From: JAJDFU01 sp964641965
GTDB taxonomy: Bacteria; Bacteroidota; Bacteroidia; Chitinophagales; Saprospiraceae
Assembly (NCBI GenBank): GCA_964641965.1
Contig: CAZXLD010000024.1
Span: 7,148 to 71,147, forward strand
Direction: 5' to 3'
DNA length: 64,000 bases
Shown here in pieces: positions 1 to 7,902 of this stretch. The position numbers were made by a program, and so were the translations under genes. Position 1 is the first letter of the stretch, and every line of letters starts with the position of its first letter. Under the pieces are notes generated by a model. That model searched no databases. It saw only the letters and a program-made list of their open reading frames with translations, and was not told the origin of the DNA.

Positions 1-1
1 A

Positions 2-82
2 CTGATTGAAGCCAGACACTTAAATGAAGCGGTTCATTCAGATCATTGCCCGGTTTACCTGGAGATAGACCTCCCCACATGA
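2..82 (+). CDS. Exodeoxyribonuclease III, C-terminal 26 residues (5' truncated by window edge)
   Basis: An open frame enters from the left edge and stops with TGA at 80-82. Its end reads NEAVHSDHCPVYLEIDLPT. The SDHCPV core matches the C-terminal active-site His region of ExoIII/AP-endonuclease (EEP) family enzymes, which cleave DNA at abasic sites and act as 3'-5' exonucleases on duplex DNA. Only the last 26 residues are here, so the family call rests on one motif. The stop overlaps the ATG of the next gene (ATGA), suggesting co-transcription. Another EEP-fold phosphodiesterase is possible. Confidence 0.7.
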   Translation: MIEARHLNEAVHSDHCPVYLEIDLPT

Positions 83-509
83 AAATAGAAATTCGGGAAC
101 GAACCATGCGCGAAGCAATCGACCTAATGCGCCAAGTTCCCGAGATGGCTGATGTAGGGCCACTGTCACTGTATGAGGAACGCATCCAAAACAAACCGCA
201 CCTGATTTTACTGGCACAAGCTGAGGCAAAGCCTGCAGGATTTAAGATTGCCTATCAGCGTGACCACTTTTTCTATTCGTGACTGGGGGTGTACTACCTT
301 CATTTCGAAGACGGGGGATCGCCCAAGCACTTGCCGACGTCCAGGAAAGTTGGGCCAAAGCCAAGGGATACAATTCGGTTTCCTTTAAAACCAGGAATCG
401 CCATACAGCCATGCTTTGCTTTGCGTTAAAAAATGGATTCTTGCTTACCGCCGTAGAAGAACGGGACAACCCCATGGAAAATCGTATCTGGCTCCGAAAG
501 CAACTATAA
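79..509 (+). pseudogene. GNAT family N-acetyltransferase, broken by a one-base frameshift
   Basis: Two ORFs in different frames together make one GNAT acetyltransferase, a family that transfers an acetyl group from acetyl-CoA to an amine. The first part (79-282) carries the N-terminal half and ends ...RDHFFYS-stop. The second (from about 279) carries the acetyl-CoA loop GVLPSFRRRGIAQAL, then the C-terminal half ending in LRKQL. Adding a single G at the TGA near 280-282 restores FYSWTGGVLPSFRRRG, a normal GNAT transition, with no other change. The lesion is therefore one missing base, either a true frameshift or a sequencing/assembly error. All the rest of the family fold is intact, so decay would be recent. 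The ATG overlaps the stop of the exonuclease gene. Confidence 0.8.
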
Positions 510-541
510 GACAATCTTTTCCCAAATCTTAATCTCCTCAA

Positions 542-559
542 TTTACCCAAATGGGTAAA
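542..559. promoter_or_regulatory. Palindromic operator, upstream copy, for the TetR regulator
   Basis: TTTACCCA-AA-TGGGTAAA has perfect 8-bp arms around a 2-bp centre. The same core recurs at 614-629, with centres 71 bp apart. The pair flanks the promoter of the TetR gene, the usual arrangement for autorepression by a dimeric TetR protein. Binding by the adjacent TetR is inferred. Confidence 0.75.
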
Positions 560-574
560 AAGTTAGGTAAAAAC

Positions 575-605
575 TTGACATACAAGTTCAAAGAGAATAG
601 TTTTG
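575..605 (+). promoter_or_regulatory. Bacteroidota-type promoter of the TetR/ABC efflux operon
   Basis: A TTG (575-577, within TTGACA) is followed after 20 nt by TAGTTTTG (598-605), a perfect match to the Bacteroidota -7 element TAnnTTTG. It lies between the two palindromes. The predicted start site falls at or just before the downstream palindrome, so a bound repressor there would block initiation. Confidence 0.7.
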
Positions 606-613
606 TCTTTAAA

Positions 614-629
614 TTACCCAAATGGGTAA
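614..629. promoter_or_regulatory. Palindromic operator, downstream copy, for the TetR regulator
   Basis: TTACCCA-AA-TGGGTAA repeats the core of the 542-559 palindrome. It begins 8 bp after the -7 box and ends 6 bp before the TetR ATG, where a bound repressor would cover the transcription start region. Confidence 0.75.
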
Positions 630-635
630 ATCCGG

Positions 636-1241
636 ATGACCGCATTAAGTACTCGAGAACAAATCCTGGAAGCTGCCCGACAAGAGTTTATGGAGAAAGG
701 CTATGCGGGAAGCCGCATGCAGGAAATTGCGGCTCGGGCTAACATAAACAAAGGATTGCTCCACTATTACTTTACTACAAAAGACAACCTGTTCCGAGCT
801 GTTTTTCAAGAAGCTTTTCGGGCCTTCATCCCCAAATTGCGCGGACTGGTAGAAGCTGAAATGAGTATCACAGAAAAAGTGAGTCAACTCATACATTCTT
901 ACATGGAAATGCTATTAGCTAACCCGCACTTGCCCGCTTTCATCGTTAACGAACTCAACCACAATCAACCTGCTTTTCTGGACATGATATCAACCTTCGA
1001 AGGCCGCCCGGATATGTTGGTTTTCTTTACTCAAATTCAGCAGGCGGTTGAGGAAGCGGAAATTGCTCCCGTACACCCGGCTCATTTGCTGCTCAATATT
1101 ATATCGCTATGTGTATTTCCATTCATTTCAAAACCCATTTTCATGCACATGGGAAAATTAACCGAACAGGAATATCTATTGCTTATGAAACAGCGGGAAA
1201 ACGAAGTACAATCCGTAATCCTGAAACAGCTTAGACCATGA
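636..1241 (+). CDS. TetR/AcrR family transcriptional repressor of the adjacent ABC efflux operon
   Basis: This 201-residue protein has the N-terminal TetR helix-turn-helix: residues 7-55 include TREQILEAARQEFMEKGY, then a recognition helix ending KGLLHYYFTTKD. The C-terminal ligand-binding domain is about 145 residues and divergent, as usual for the family. The ligand cannot be read from sequence. It heads an operon whose next gene starts inside its stop (ATGA at 1238-1241), so it is probably co-transcribed with the pump it controls. Gene order and pump type parallel E. coli CecR (YbiH), which regulates YbhGFSR. Two palindromes flank its promoter. No Shine-Dalgarno is evident. Confidence 0.9.
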   Translation: MTALSTREQILEAARQEFMEKGYAGSRMQEIAARANINKGLLHYYFTTKDNLFRAVFQEAFRAFIPKLRGLVEAEMSITEKVSQLIHSYMEMLLANPHLPAFIVNELNHNQPAFLDMISTFEGRPDMLVFFTQIQQAVEEAEIAPVHPAHLLLNIISLCVFPFISKPIFMHMGKLTEQEYLLLMKQRENEVQSVILKQLRP

Positions 1242-2506
1242 AATGGGCTACTATTCTTTTCCCCACCCTGTTTTTTACAGTCCTGGGAGTTGCTCAGGAA
1301 AGTCTAACCCTATTTGAATGTTATGGCCTGGCTATGGCCAATCATCCTGTAGGGGAAAAAAGGGCACTGCTGAGTTCTGTTTTTGAAAAGGAAATCGACA
1401 AACTTAAATCAGACCGTCTTCCGCAGATCAATCTCTTTGCATTGGCCGGTATCCAATCTGAAACCATCGAATTTCCCTTTGAGAATCCTGCCTTCCCCCA
1501 GCTAGATCTTCCGCTTTACAGAGCTGTCACGGGGGTCCAACTTCAATATGCCCTCTACGACGGTGGGTTTAAGAAAGCTCGTGAAAGTCAGGAAACAGCC
1601 GCTTTACAGGCAGATTTATTTGAAATCGAGGTAGAATTGGATCAACTAAAAGCTCAAGTCAACCAAGCTTTCTTCGGCCTGCAGTTACAACGTTCTTCAA
1701 TCAGGGTGCTAGAAGTGAATCGCGCCTCCGTGATGGAACAAATCCGAAACCTGGAAGTATTGGTTGAAAATGGCGTCGTGCTTCCCGGACAGCTTAAGCA
1801 ATTGAATGTGAAAGCACTGGAACTCGAAGCCGCAATTGAGGAAGCTGTTCTTCATCATCAATCCCTGGCTGCCACTTTGGGACGACTTACCGGTACTCCC
1901 ATTGATACATCTGTCGAGTTTTTGAACCCTCCACTCGAGGACTTTGGATTTACCAATACCATTAAACGGCCTGAGAAGAAATTACTCCAACTAGAACGGG
2001 AACGAATTGCTGCAGGAGCCGACCTCCTGCAGGCGCGCCGAAAACCGCTTGTACTAGTCGGAGGTACCGCAGGAGCGGGTTATCCCAACCAATTGAATCT
2101 CTTCGACGTATCCTTCCGGCCTTATGGTACTGCCGAGCTGAGCCTGAATTGGTCGATCACTGACTGGGGGAAAACCAAAAAAGACCAGGAATTGCTCAGC
2201 CTCCGATCAAAAATCCTGGAAAATCAGGAAGCTATTTTTGATTACCAGATTGAGCTACAAGAAGACCAATATCGTGCCCAAATCAAGACTCTGGAAGCTC
2301 GGCTAGTTCGGGATCAGGAAATTCTCCAACTCCAGGAAGAAATCTTAACAGAAGTAACATTCCAATTGGAAAACGGAGTTACGACGACCACCGAATACAT
2401 CGACCAGCTTAACAAACGACTGGAAGCTCAACTCCAATTCCAAATCCATCAAATCCAACTCACGCAAGCTCAAATTGATTACCTAACTTATAAAGGATTG
2501 CTCTAA
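1238..2506 (+). CDS. TolC-like outer membrane efflux protein
   Basis: This 422-residue protein has a hydrophobic N-terminal signal (ILFPTLFFTVLGVAQ) and two long alpha-helical repeats with TolC-like content (LFECYGLAMANHP near the start; QLNVKALELEAAIEEAV mid-protein; a matching C-terminal repeat). The family forms the trimeric outer-membrane channel of tripartite pumps and type I secretion. It sits between the repressor and the adaptor, so the pump carries a dedicated exit duct; E. coli YbhGFSR is not known to encode one in its operon. It overlaps the TetR stop by 4 bp, and the next gene starts 2 bp after its stop. Confidence 0.88.
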   Translation: MKWATILFPTLFFTVLGVAQESLTLFECYGLAMANHPVGEKRALLSSVFEKEIDKLKSDRLPQINLFALAGIQSETIEFPFENPAFPQLDLPLYRAVTGVQLQYALYDGGFKKARESQETAALQADLFEIEVELDQLKAQVNQAFFGLQLQRSSIRVLEVNRASVMEQIRNLEVLVENGVVLPGQLKQLNVKALELEAAIEEAVLHHQSLAATLGRLTGTPIDTSVEFLNPPLEDFGFTNTIKRPEKKLLQLERERIAAGADLLQARRKPLVLVGGTAGAGYPNQLNLFDVSFRPYGTAELSLNWSITDWGKTKKDQELLSLRSKILENQEAIFDYQIELQEDQYRAQIKTLEARLVRDQEILQLQEEILTEVTFQLENGVTTTTEYIDQLNKRLEAQLQFQIHQIQLTQAQIDYLTYKGLL

Positions 2507-2508
2507 CC

Positions 2509-3435
2509 ATGGAACGATTATTCTTTGCCCTACTCTTCCTTGCCCAAATCACAGCTTGTGAAAATGGCAAAGAGCTTTCTGATGCTTATGGGAACTTCGA
2601 AGCAGAAGATGTCCTGATCTCCGCTGAAGGCAATGGAAAATTGATGAAATTGGATATTGAAGAGGGCGTAAGCCTCAAAGAAGGGCAAATCGTCGGATTG
2701 GTCGACACCATGCAAATTTACCTTCAGAAGGTACAGCTGGAAGCGCGGCTTCGGGCTTTAGACCAAAAACTTCAAGATGCAGAGCCCGATATTTTGGTAC
2801 TCCAAAAACAACTGGAAAATTTTGTGCGTGAACAGGCTCGCTTGGAAAAACTCGTTGCCAACAATGCGGCTACCACTCAACAATTGGACGATATCAATGG
2901 ACAGGTCAAAGTGGTGCAGCAACAAATGCAGGCTGCCCGAGACAAAGTCAGCTTAGCCAATCAATCTATTCTTAGTGAAGCGGATCCCATCCGGGCACAA
3001 ATTCGGTTGTTAGACGACCAATTGGATAAATGCAGAGTCGTAAACCCTGTTTCCGGCACCGTGCTACTAAAGTTAGCCAATCAAGGGGAGGTGGTTTCCA
3101 TGGGAAAGCCACTCTATAAAATTGCTCCCCTAAACCCCTTAACCTTGCGTGTTTATGTCAGCGGTGCCCAGATTGAAGCACTCTCACTCGGCCAGGAAGT
3201 CGAAGTACTGGTCGACCGTCAAGAAGGGCAATTAAAAGCATTTACAGGCAGGGTCTCCTGGATTTCAGACGAGGCAGAATTTACACCCAAAACGATTCAA
3301 ACCAAGGAAGAGCGGATCAACCTGGTCTATGCAGTAAAGATAAAAGTTGAAAACGACGGCAGCCTCAAAATAGGAATGCCTGGTGAAGCCAATTGGTCTT
3401 CCACCCATTCCCAAGCCCAAACTTCGGTAGACTAA
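2509..3435 (+). CDS. HlyD/YbhG-type periplasmic adaptor lipoprotein of the ABC efflux pump
   Basis: This 308-residue protein has a short signal ending in a lipobox-like ITAC, so the mature protein is probably acylated at Cys17. It then has a lipoyl/barrel half-motif (SAEGNGKLMKLDIEEGVSLKEGQ), a long coiled-coil hairpin (residues about 75-175, rich in Gln, Leu and Glu), the returning lipoyl half (VVNPVSGTVLLKLANQGEVV) and a beta-barrel domain. That is the membrane fusion protein plan: it bridges the inner-membrane ABC transporter and the TolC-like channel. Its stop TAA shares a base with the next ATG (TAATG), implying translational coupling. Confidence 0.88.
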   Translation: MERLFFALLFLAQITACENGKELSDAYGNFEAEDVLISAEGNGKLMKLDIEEGVSLKEGQIVGLVDTMQIYLQKVQLEARLRALDQKLQDAEPDILVLQKQLENFVREQARLEKLVANNAATTQQLDDINGQVKVVQQQMQAARDKVSLANQSILSEADPIRAQIRLLDDQLDKCRVVNPVSGTVLLKLANQGEVVSMGKPLYKIAPLNPLTLRVYVSGAQIEALSLGQEVEVLVDRQEGQLKAFTGRVSWISDEAEFTPKTIQTKEERINLVYAVKIKVENDGSLKIGMPGEANWSSTHSQAQTSVD

Positions 3436-4337
3436 TGGAAAGTCCTGTTGTAGCAAGGAATTTATCACTGGCCTTTGGGCGAGTTCAGGCTGTTCAAGAT
3501 GTGAGCCTGGAAGTAGAGCCAGGGGAACTATTTGGTCTGATAGGTCCTGACGGGGCCGGAAAAACAACCACCATTCGAATATTGATCAGTCTGTTACTAG
3601 CAGACGAAGGTGAAGGAAAAGTCCTGGGTTTTGATTTAAAAAAGGATTACCGGGAGATCAGAAAACGGGTAGGATATGTTCCTGGTCATTCTGCCCTTTA
3701 CAGCGATTTGTCTGTGTGGGAAAATTTACATTTCTACGCCACTGTCCTCGGATCATCCGTTCGGGAGAATTACCCGTTGATTAAAACTATTTTTGATCCT
3801 CTTCAGCCATTCAAGGATCGACCCGCTGGAAAATTATCCGGTGGCATGCGCCAAAAGCTGGCTTTGAGCTGCGCTTTGATTCACCGCCCTGCATTGGTGT
3901 TTCTGGATGAACCTTCCACAGGGGTTGACCCCGTGAGCCGCTTCGAATTTTGGGAGACCATACATGAAATCAAGGATCAAGGTATCACTATTATAGTAGC
4001 TACTCCTTACATGGATGAAGCTGCCCGATGCGACCGAATTGCATTAATGCAGCAGGGTAAAGTATTGGCCATAGAACGGCCGGATCAGCTGGCCAATACT
4101 TTTGAGCCTCATTTGGTAGAAATCCTCGGCAAACCTAAAAGACAAATCCTGCTAGCTGGAAGAGCCTACAACGGCATCCGAAAAGTATACCCAAACGGTG
4201 AATATATCCATGCCACCTTTTCTACCAATCCCGACCTCGAGCATCTGGAAAATTATTTAATAGAAAAAGGGATCCAGGTAGACCATATAGCCCTTCGAAA
4301 GCCAGCGGTAGAAGACATCTTCATTGAAATGACCTGA
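3435..4337 (+). CDS. ABC transporter ATPase, YbhF N-half type (lacks switch His)
   Basis: This 300-residue nucleotide-binding subunit has Walker A GPDGAGKTT (Lys43), a canonical signature LSGGMRQ (134-140) and Walker B LVFLDEP (154-160). The Q-loop position has Gly84 instead of Gln, and the H-loop reads ATPYMDEA with Pro191 instead of His. GPDGAGKTT and the missing switch His match the N-terminal half of E. coli YbhF; the next gene matches the C-terminal half, so here the fused ATPase is two genes. A C-terminal extension of about 80 residues follows the ABC core. The start at 3435 overlaps the adaptor stop; an in-frame ATG at 3393 would lie inside that gene and is less likely. Confidence 0.9.
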   Translation: MESPVVARNLSLAFGRVQAVQDVSLEVEPGELFGLIGPDGAGKTTTIRILISLLLADEGEGKVLGFDLKKDYREIRKRVGYVPGHSALYSDLSVWENLHFYATVLGSSVRENYPLIKTIFDPLQPFKDRPAGKLSGGMRQKLALSCALIHRPALVFLDEPSTGVDPVSRFEFWETIHEIKDQGITIIVATPYMDEAARCDRIALMQQGKVLAIERPDQLANTFEPHLVEILGKPKRQILLAGRAYNGIRKVYPNGEYIHATFSTNPDLEHLENYLIEKGIQVDHIALRKPAVEDIFIEMT

Positions 4338-4341
4338 TTCT

Positions 4342-5085
4342 ATGCCATTTGCAATTGAAAGCCTAGAGCTAACTAAAAAATTCGGCGATTTCGTTGCTGT
4401 TGACACGATTTCCTTTCAGGTAGAAAAAGGTACTGTTTTTGGGTTTCTGGGTGCTAATGGTGCCGGAAAGACCACCTGCATTCGCATGCTCACGGGCCTA
4501 TTGAAACCAACCTTTGGTACCGCCCTGATCGGCGGCTATGATGTGGTAAAGCAACCTGAAAAGGTAAAGCAAAACATTGGCTATATGAGTCAATTGTTTT
4601 CTCTTTATGCCGATCTAACGGTGTTGGAAAATATAGCCCTCTATGGAGGAATCTATGGTTTAAAACCTAAAACCATAAGATCAAAAGCGCAGCTTATGCT
4701 TCAGGATCTCCAGTTAGAGGAGGCCTCCAAAAAAAGAGTATCCGACCTGCCGCTCGGGTGGAAGCAGAAGCTTGCATTCTCTGTAGCTCTGCTACACGAG
4801 CCTAAAATTGTGTTTCTGGACGAGCCAACCAGTGGAGTGGATCCGAATACTCGTCAGCAATTCTGGGAACTCATTTATAGGGCTACTGACCAGGGCATTA
4901 CCATTTTCATGACTACCCATTATATGCCGGAAGCTGAATATTGCGACCAAATAGCCATTATGGCAGCAGGGAAACTGGAGGCATCGGGCACCTCCCGGGA
5001 ACTAAAAGACGAATTTGAGGTCCAGACCATGGACGAAGTATTTATACGGATCAATGATCGACACCGAAAAGCACTAAACCCATGA
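4342..5085 (+). CDS. ABC transporter ATPase, YbhF C-half type (degenerate signature)
   Basis: This 247-residue nucleotide-binding subunit has Walker A GANGAGKTT (Lys43), Q-loop Gln84, Walker B IVFLDEP and a proper switch His193 in TTHYMPEAE. Its signature is LPLGWKQ (136-142) in place of LSGGQ, as in the C-terminal half of E. coli YbhF. Paired with the preceding ATPase this gives one catalytic site with consensus motifs (this protein's Walker/His plus the partner's LSGG) and one degenerate site. It starts 4 bp after the previous stop and overlaps the permease start (ATGA at 5082-5085). Confidence 0.9.
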   Translation: MPFAIESLELTKKFGDFVAVDTISFQVEKGTVFGFLGANGAGKTTCIRMLTGLLKPTFGTALIGGYDVVKQPEKVKQNIGYMSQLFSLYADLTVLENIALYGGIYGLKPKTIRSKAQLMLQDLQLEEASKKRVSDLPLGWKQKLAFSVALLHEPKIVFLDEPTSGVDPNTRQQFWELIYRATDQGITIFMTTHYMPEAEYCDQIAIMAAGKLEASGTSRELKDEFEVQTMDEVFIRINDRHRKALNP

Positions 5086-6194
5086 AAACCCTTCGGATAT
5101 TCATATGGAAAGAAATTCGGCATGTTCTAAGAGATACACGCACCTTGCTCATTCTTATCGTGCTCCCTGTTGTATTGGTCCTGCTTTTTGGGTTTGTGAT
5201 CTCAAATGACATTCAGCAAGCAGGTTTTGTAGTGATGGACCCCGAAGCCAAGCCGGCCAGTCAGCGCCTGGTCAGGCAAATGGAAGCTACCGGCTATTTT
5301 AAATTGGGGGCGTGGGTACAATCCAGAGACGAGGTAGAGCAGGCATTCAAACAATCCGGTGCCAAAATCGCATTGGTGATTCCTCCCGATTTTATCCAAG
5401 AGGTATATCGACAAGAAGGCCAGCAGATACAATTCATAGCCGATTCTTCAGATCCAAATACCGCGACCAATTTGATCAATTATGCATCTGCTGTAGTAAG
5501 GCAATTTATGAGGCAGGAGTTGCTAAGCCCGCAATCAGCACCCCCCATGCAAATCACAACTGAGATTCGAATGCTTTACAACCCTCTGCTTAAAAGTGTA
5601 CATATGTTTGTTCCGGGGGTATTGACCCTTATCCTCACGTTGGTGTCTGCACTAATGACTTCGATTTCGCTTACCAGAGAAAAGGAGAATGGCAATATGG
5701 AACTATTGCTGGTTTCCCCCCTGCGACCTACCACTATTATAATTGGCAAAGTAATTCCCTATTTAATCCTGGGTTTGACCATCATTCTGGTAACCCTGGT
5801 CATGTCAGCCACCGTTTTTCAAATGCCCGTCCGAGGAAATATAATTTTATTGGGGATGGAATGTGCGCTATACATTCTAACCTGCCTTTCTTTAGGTGTA
5901 CTGGTCAGTACACGGGTCGAAACCCAACAAGTAGCCATGCTCATTTCCATGATGGCTTTGATGCTCCCGGTTATGCTATTATCGGGATTCATATTTCCGG
6001 TTGAATCTATGCCGATAGTACTTCAATGGGTCAGTCACATTATCCCGGCCAAATGGTTCATCAAAATTCTTAAAAGCATAATGTTGAAAGGGAACGGACT
6101 TGACAATGTATGGTGGGAGACGTCCATTTTACTGGCTATGACCCTTTTTCTATTGATTGCCAGTATCCGAAATTTTAAAATAAGACTTGCTTAA
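5082..6194 (+). CDS. ABC-2 type permease of the efflux pump (YbhS/YbhR-like), first copy
   Basis: This 370-residue protein has an N-terminal membrane segment (TLLILIVLPVVLVLLFGFV), a large extracytoplasmic loop (about residues 45-175) and five further hydrophobic segments in the C-terminal half, with the ABC-2 motif REKENGNMELLLVSPLRP at the cytoplasmic loop. The architecture is that of the YhhJ/YbhR/YbhS permeases. It should pair with the second permease as the membrane half of the exporter. The substrate is not predictable; E. coli relatives are linked to export of antibiotics, dyes or cations. Confidence 0.9.
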   Translation: MKTLRIFIWKEIRHVLRDTRTLLILIVLPVVLVLLFGFVISNDIQQAGFVVMDPEAKPASQRLVRQMEATGYFKLGAWVQSRDEVEQAFKQSGAKIALVIPPDFIQEVYRQEGQQIQFIADSSDPNTATNLINYASAVVRQFMRQELLSPQSAPPMQITTEIRMLYNPLLKSVHMFVPGVLTLILTLVSALMTSISLTREKENGNMELLLVSPLRPTTIIIGKVIPYLILGLTIILVTLVMSATVFQMPVRGNIILLGMECALYILTCLSLGVLVSTRVETQQVAMLISMMALMLPVMLLSGFIFPVESMPIVLQWVSHIIPAKWFIKILKSIMLKGNGLDNVWWETSILLAMTLFLLIASIRNFKIRLA

Positions 6195-6198
6195 ATCA

Positions 6199-7314
6199 AT
6201 GAATACCATATTTGTATTGTTGCGAAAAGAATTTATACAGATTTCCCGGCAACCGGTGATTATCGGTATGATATTCGTAATGCCTATTGTTCAATTATTA
6301 ATTTTAGCGAATGCAGCAGATTATGAGGTAGATAATGTAAACCTGCATATTATTGACCAGGACCTGTCTCAAGCTTCTAGTATTCTAAAAGGTAAATTTT
6401 TCGCTTCTCCACATTTTAATGTAGTCAATACTTCCTTTAGCAATAAAAAAGGGCAAGAAGACCTCCAATCAGGTGTAGCGGATTTGTCTATTGAAATTCC
6501 ACCTCAATTCGAGCAAAACCTATTTAGAGAGGGAAAAAGTAAAATTCAAATAGCAGTAAATGCGATCAACGGTACAAAGGCACTTTTAGGTAGTGCTTAT
6601 ACAGAACAGATCATTCAAGGGTTTGCCCAAGAATACATTGGAACTTATCAAGGAGGAGGTGCTCAGCGACCCGGCATTTACGTCACCTTTTCGTATTGGT
6701 ATAATCCTACTTTAGACTACAATAATTTTATGGTGCCCGGTATTTTGGTTATCCTGGTCACCTTAGTCGGCATGTTTTTATGTGGCTTAAATATTGTGAG
6801 GGAAAAAGAACTAGGCACAATAGAACAAATTAATGTAACTCCTATTAAAAGGTATCAATTTATAATCGGAAAGTTGGTTCCGTTCTGGTTGATTGGCCTA
6901 TTCGAATTGGCCTTGGGCTTAATAATAGGAAAGCTTGTTTTTGATATCCCCTTAGTTGGGAGCCTTTGGTTAGTGTTTGGATTTGCATCCATCTATTTAC
7001 TGGTCGTATTGGGTTTAGGTTTATTTATTTCCACAATTACCTACACTCAACAACAAGCCATGTTTGTTGCCTTTTTCTTCTTGATCATTTTTATTCTTAT
7101 GAGTGGTTTGTTCACCCCTATTGAAAGCATGCCTGTATGGGCACAATACCTTACCAGAGGAAATCCAATTGCTTACTTTGTAGATGTTATGCGCGTAGTA
7201 TTGCTAAAGGGAGGAGACTTCGCCTCTATCCAGCGCCATTTTTTAGTAATTGGCATCCTGGGAATTGCAATCCTAACACTGGCGATGCTGAACTACCGGA
7301 AAACAACAGCCTGA
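6199..7314 (+). CDS. ABC-2 type permease of the efflux pump, second copy
   Basis: This 371-residue paralogue of the preceding permease has the same layout: an N-terminal TM segment, a large external loop, and five C-terminal TM segments with VREKELGTIEQINVTPIKR at the conserved cytoplasmic loop. The ATG at 6199 is 4 bp after the upstream stop; an in-frame TTG at 6187 would overlap it and is possible. Local base composition looks more AT-rich by eye than the preceding genes. It ends the operon, its stop directly abutting the stop of the convergent CBS gene. Confidence 0.88.
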   Translation: MNTIFVLLRKEFIQISRQPVIIGMIFVMPIVQLLILANAADYEVDNVNLHIIDQDLSQASSILKGKFFASPHFNVVNTSFSNKKGQEDLQSGVADLSIEIPPQFEQNLFREGKSKIQIAVNAINGTKALLGSAYTEQIIQGFAQEYIGTYQGGGAQRPGIYVTFSYWYNPTLDYNNFMVPGILVILVTLVGMFLCGLNIVREKELGTIEQINVTPIKRYQFIIGKLVPFWLIGLFELALGLIIGKLVFDIPLVGSLWLVFGFASIYLLVVLGLGLFISTITYTQQQAMFVAFFFLIIFILMSGLFTPIESMPVWAQYLTRGNPIAYFVDVMRVVLLKGGDFASIQRHFLVIGILGIAILTLAMLNYRKTTA

Positions 7315-7779
7315 TCAGGAGTTGGCCAAGTGCCGAAGGAAATCAAAGGTGGTGATGATGCCAACTAATTTACCTTCCTCTTGAATAGGCACTGCTCTAA
7401 ATCGCCGCTGCAATAACAACTCGAGCACACTTCGGGTAGAATCTTTGGCCTGGGCTATTATGACATCTCTTGTCATGATCTCTTCCACTCGGAATGCTCT
7501 CAGTCTTGCTTCTCGTATAAAGCGATCATTCTCAGAGCTCGAATTTCCCCTTAGGAAGTAAAGAAAATCCGGCTTCCCGATAATACCTACCACACTTCCA
7601 TTCTCAACCACAGGGATGTGGTGAAATGAATTCTCTTTGAAAATCCGGTCCACCTTTTCCATGCTGTCTTCGGGCTCAACCGTAATAACAGTGGAAACCA
7701 TGAAATCGCGTATAGGCTTTTCTAAATCCACGACAAATTTTTTCGGAAGGTACCTAAAATGGCCTGTCCAAACAAGCAA
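7315..7779 (-). CDS. Tandem CBS-domain protein
   Basis: This 154-residue soluble protein is made almost entirely of two CBS motifs. The first is around residues 25-75 (MVSTVITVEPEDSMEKVDRI..HHIPVVENGSVVGII) and the second around 97-150 (IMTRDVIIAQAKDST..RRFRAVPIQEEGKLVGIIT). A CBS pair forms a Bateman module that binds adenine nucleotides and usually regulates another protein. No effector domain is fused, so the partner is unknown. The N-terminal 20 residues are not CBS-like, so the true start may lie a little inside. It converges with the ABC operon with no intergenic base. Confidence 0.85.
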   Translation of the reverse strand: MLVWTGHFRYLPKKFVVDLEKPIRDFMVSTVITVEPEDSMEKVDRIFKENSFHHIPVVENGSVVGIIGKPDFLYFLRGNSSSENDRFIREARLRAFRVEEIMTRDVIIAQAKDSTRSVLELLLQRRFRAVPIQEEGKLVGIITTFDFLRHLANS

Positions 7780-7902
7780 AATGTACTTGCTACACTAAGT
7801 GGAGTTCTTGCTTGATTATAATTAACCATTTCGTAATCTTGAATCAACCTAACAATACCATCGCATTGCGTTGTTTTGAGGCATTAAAACAAATTACTCT
7901 TC

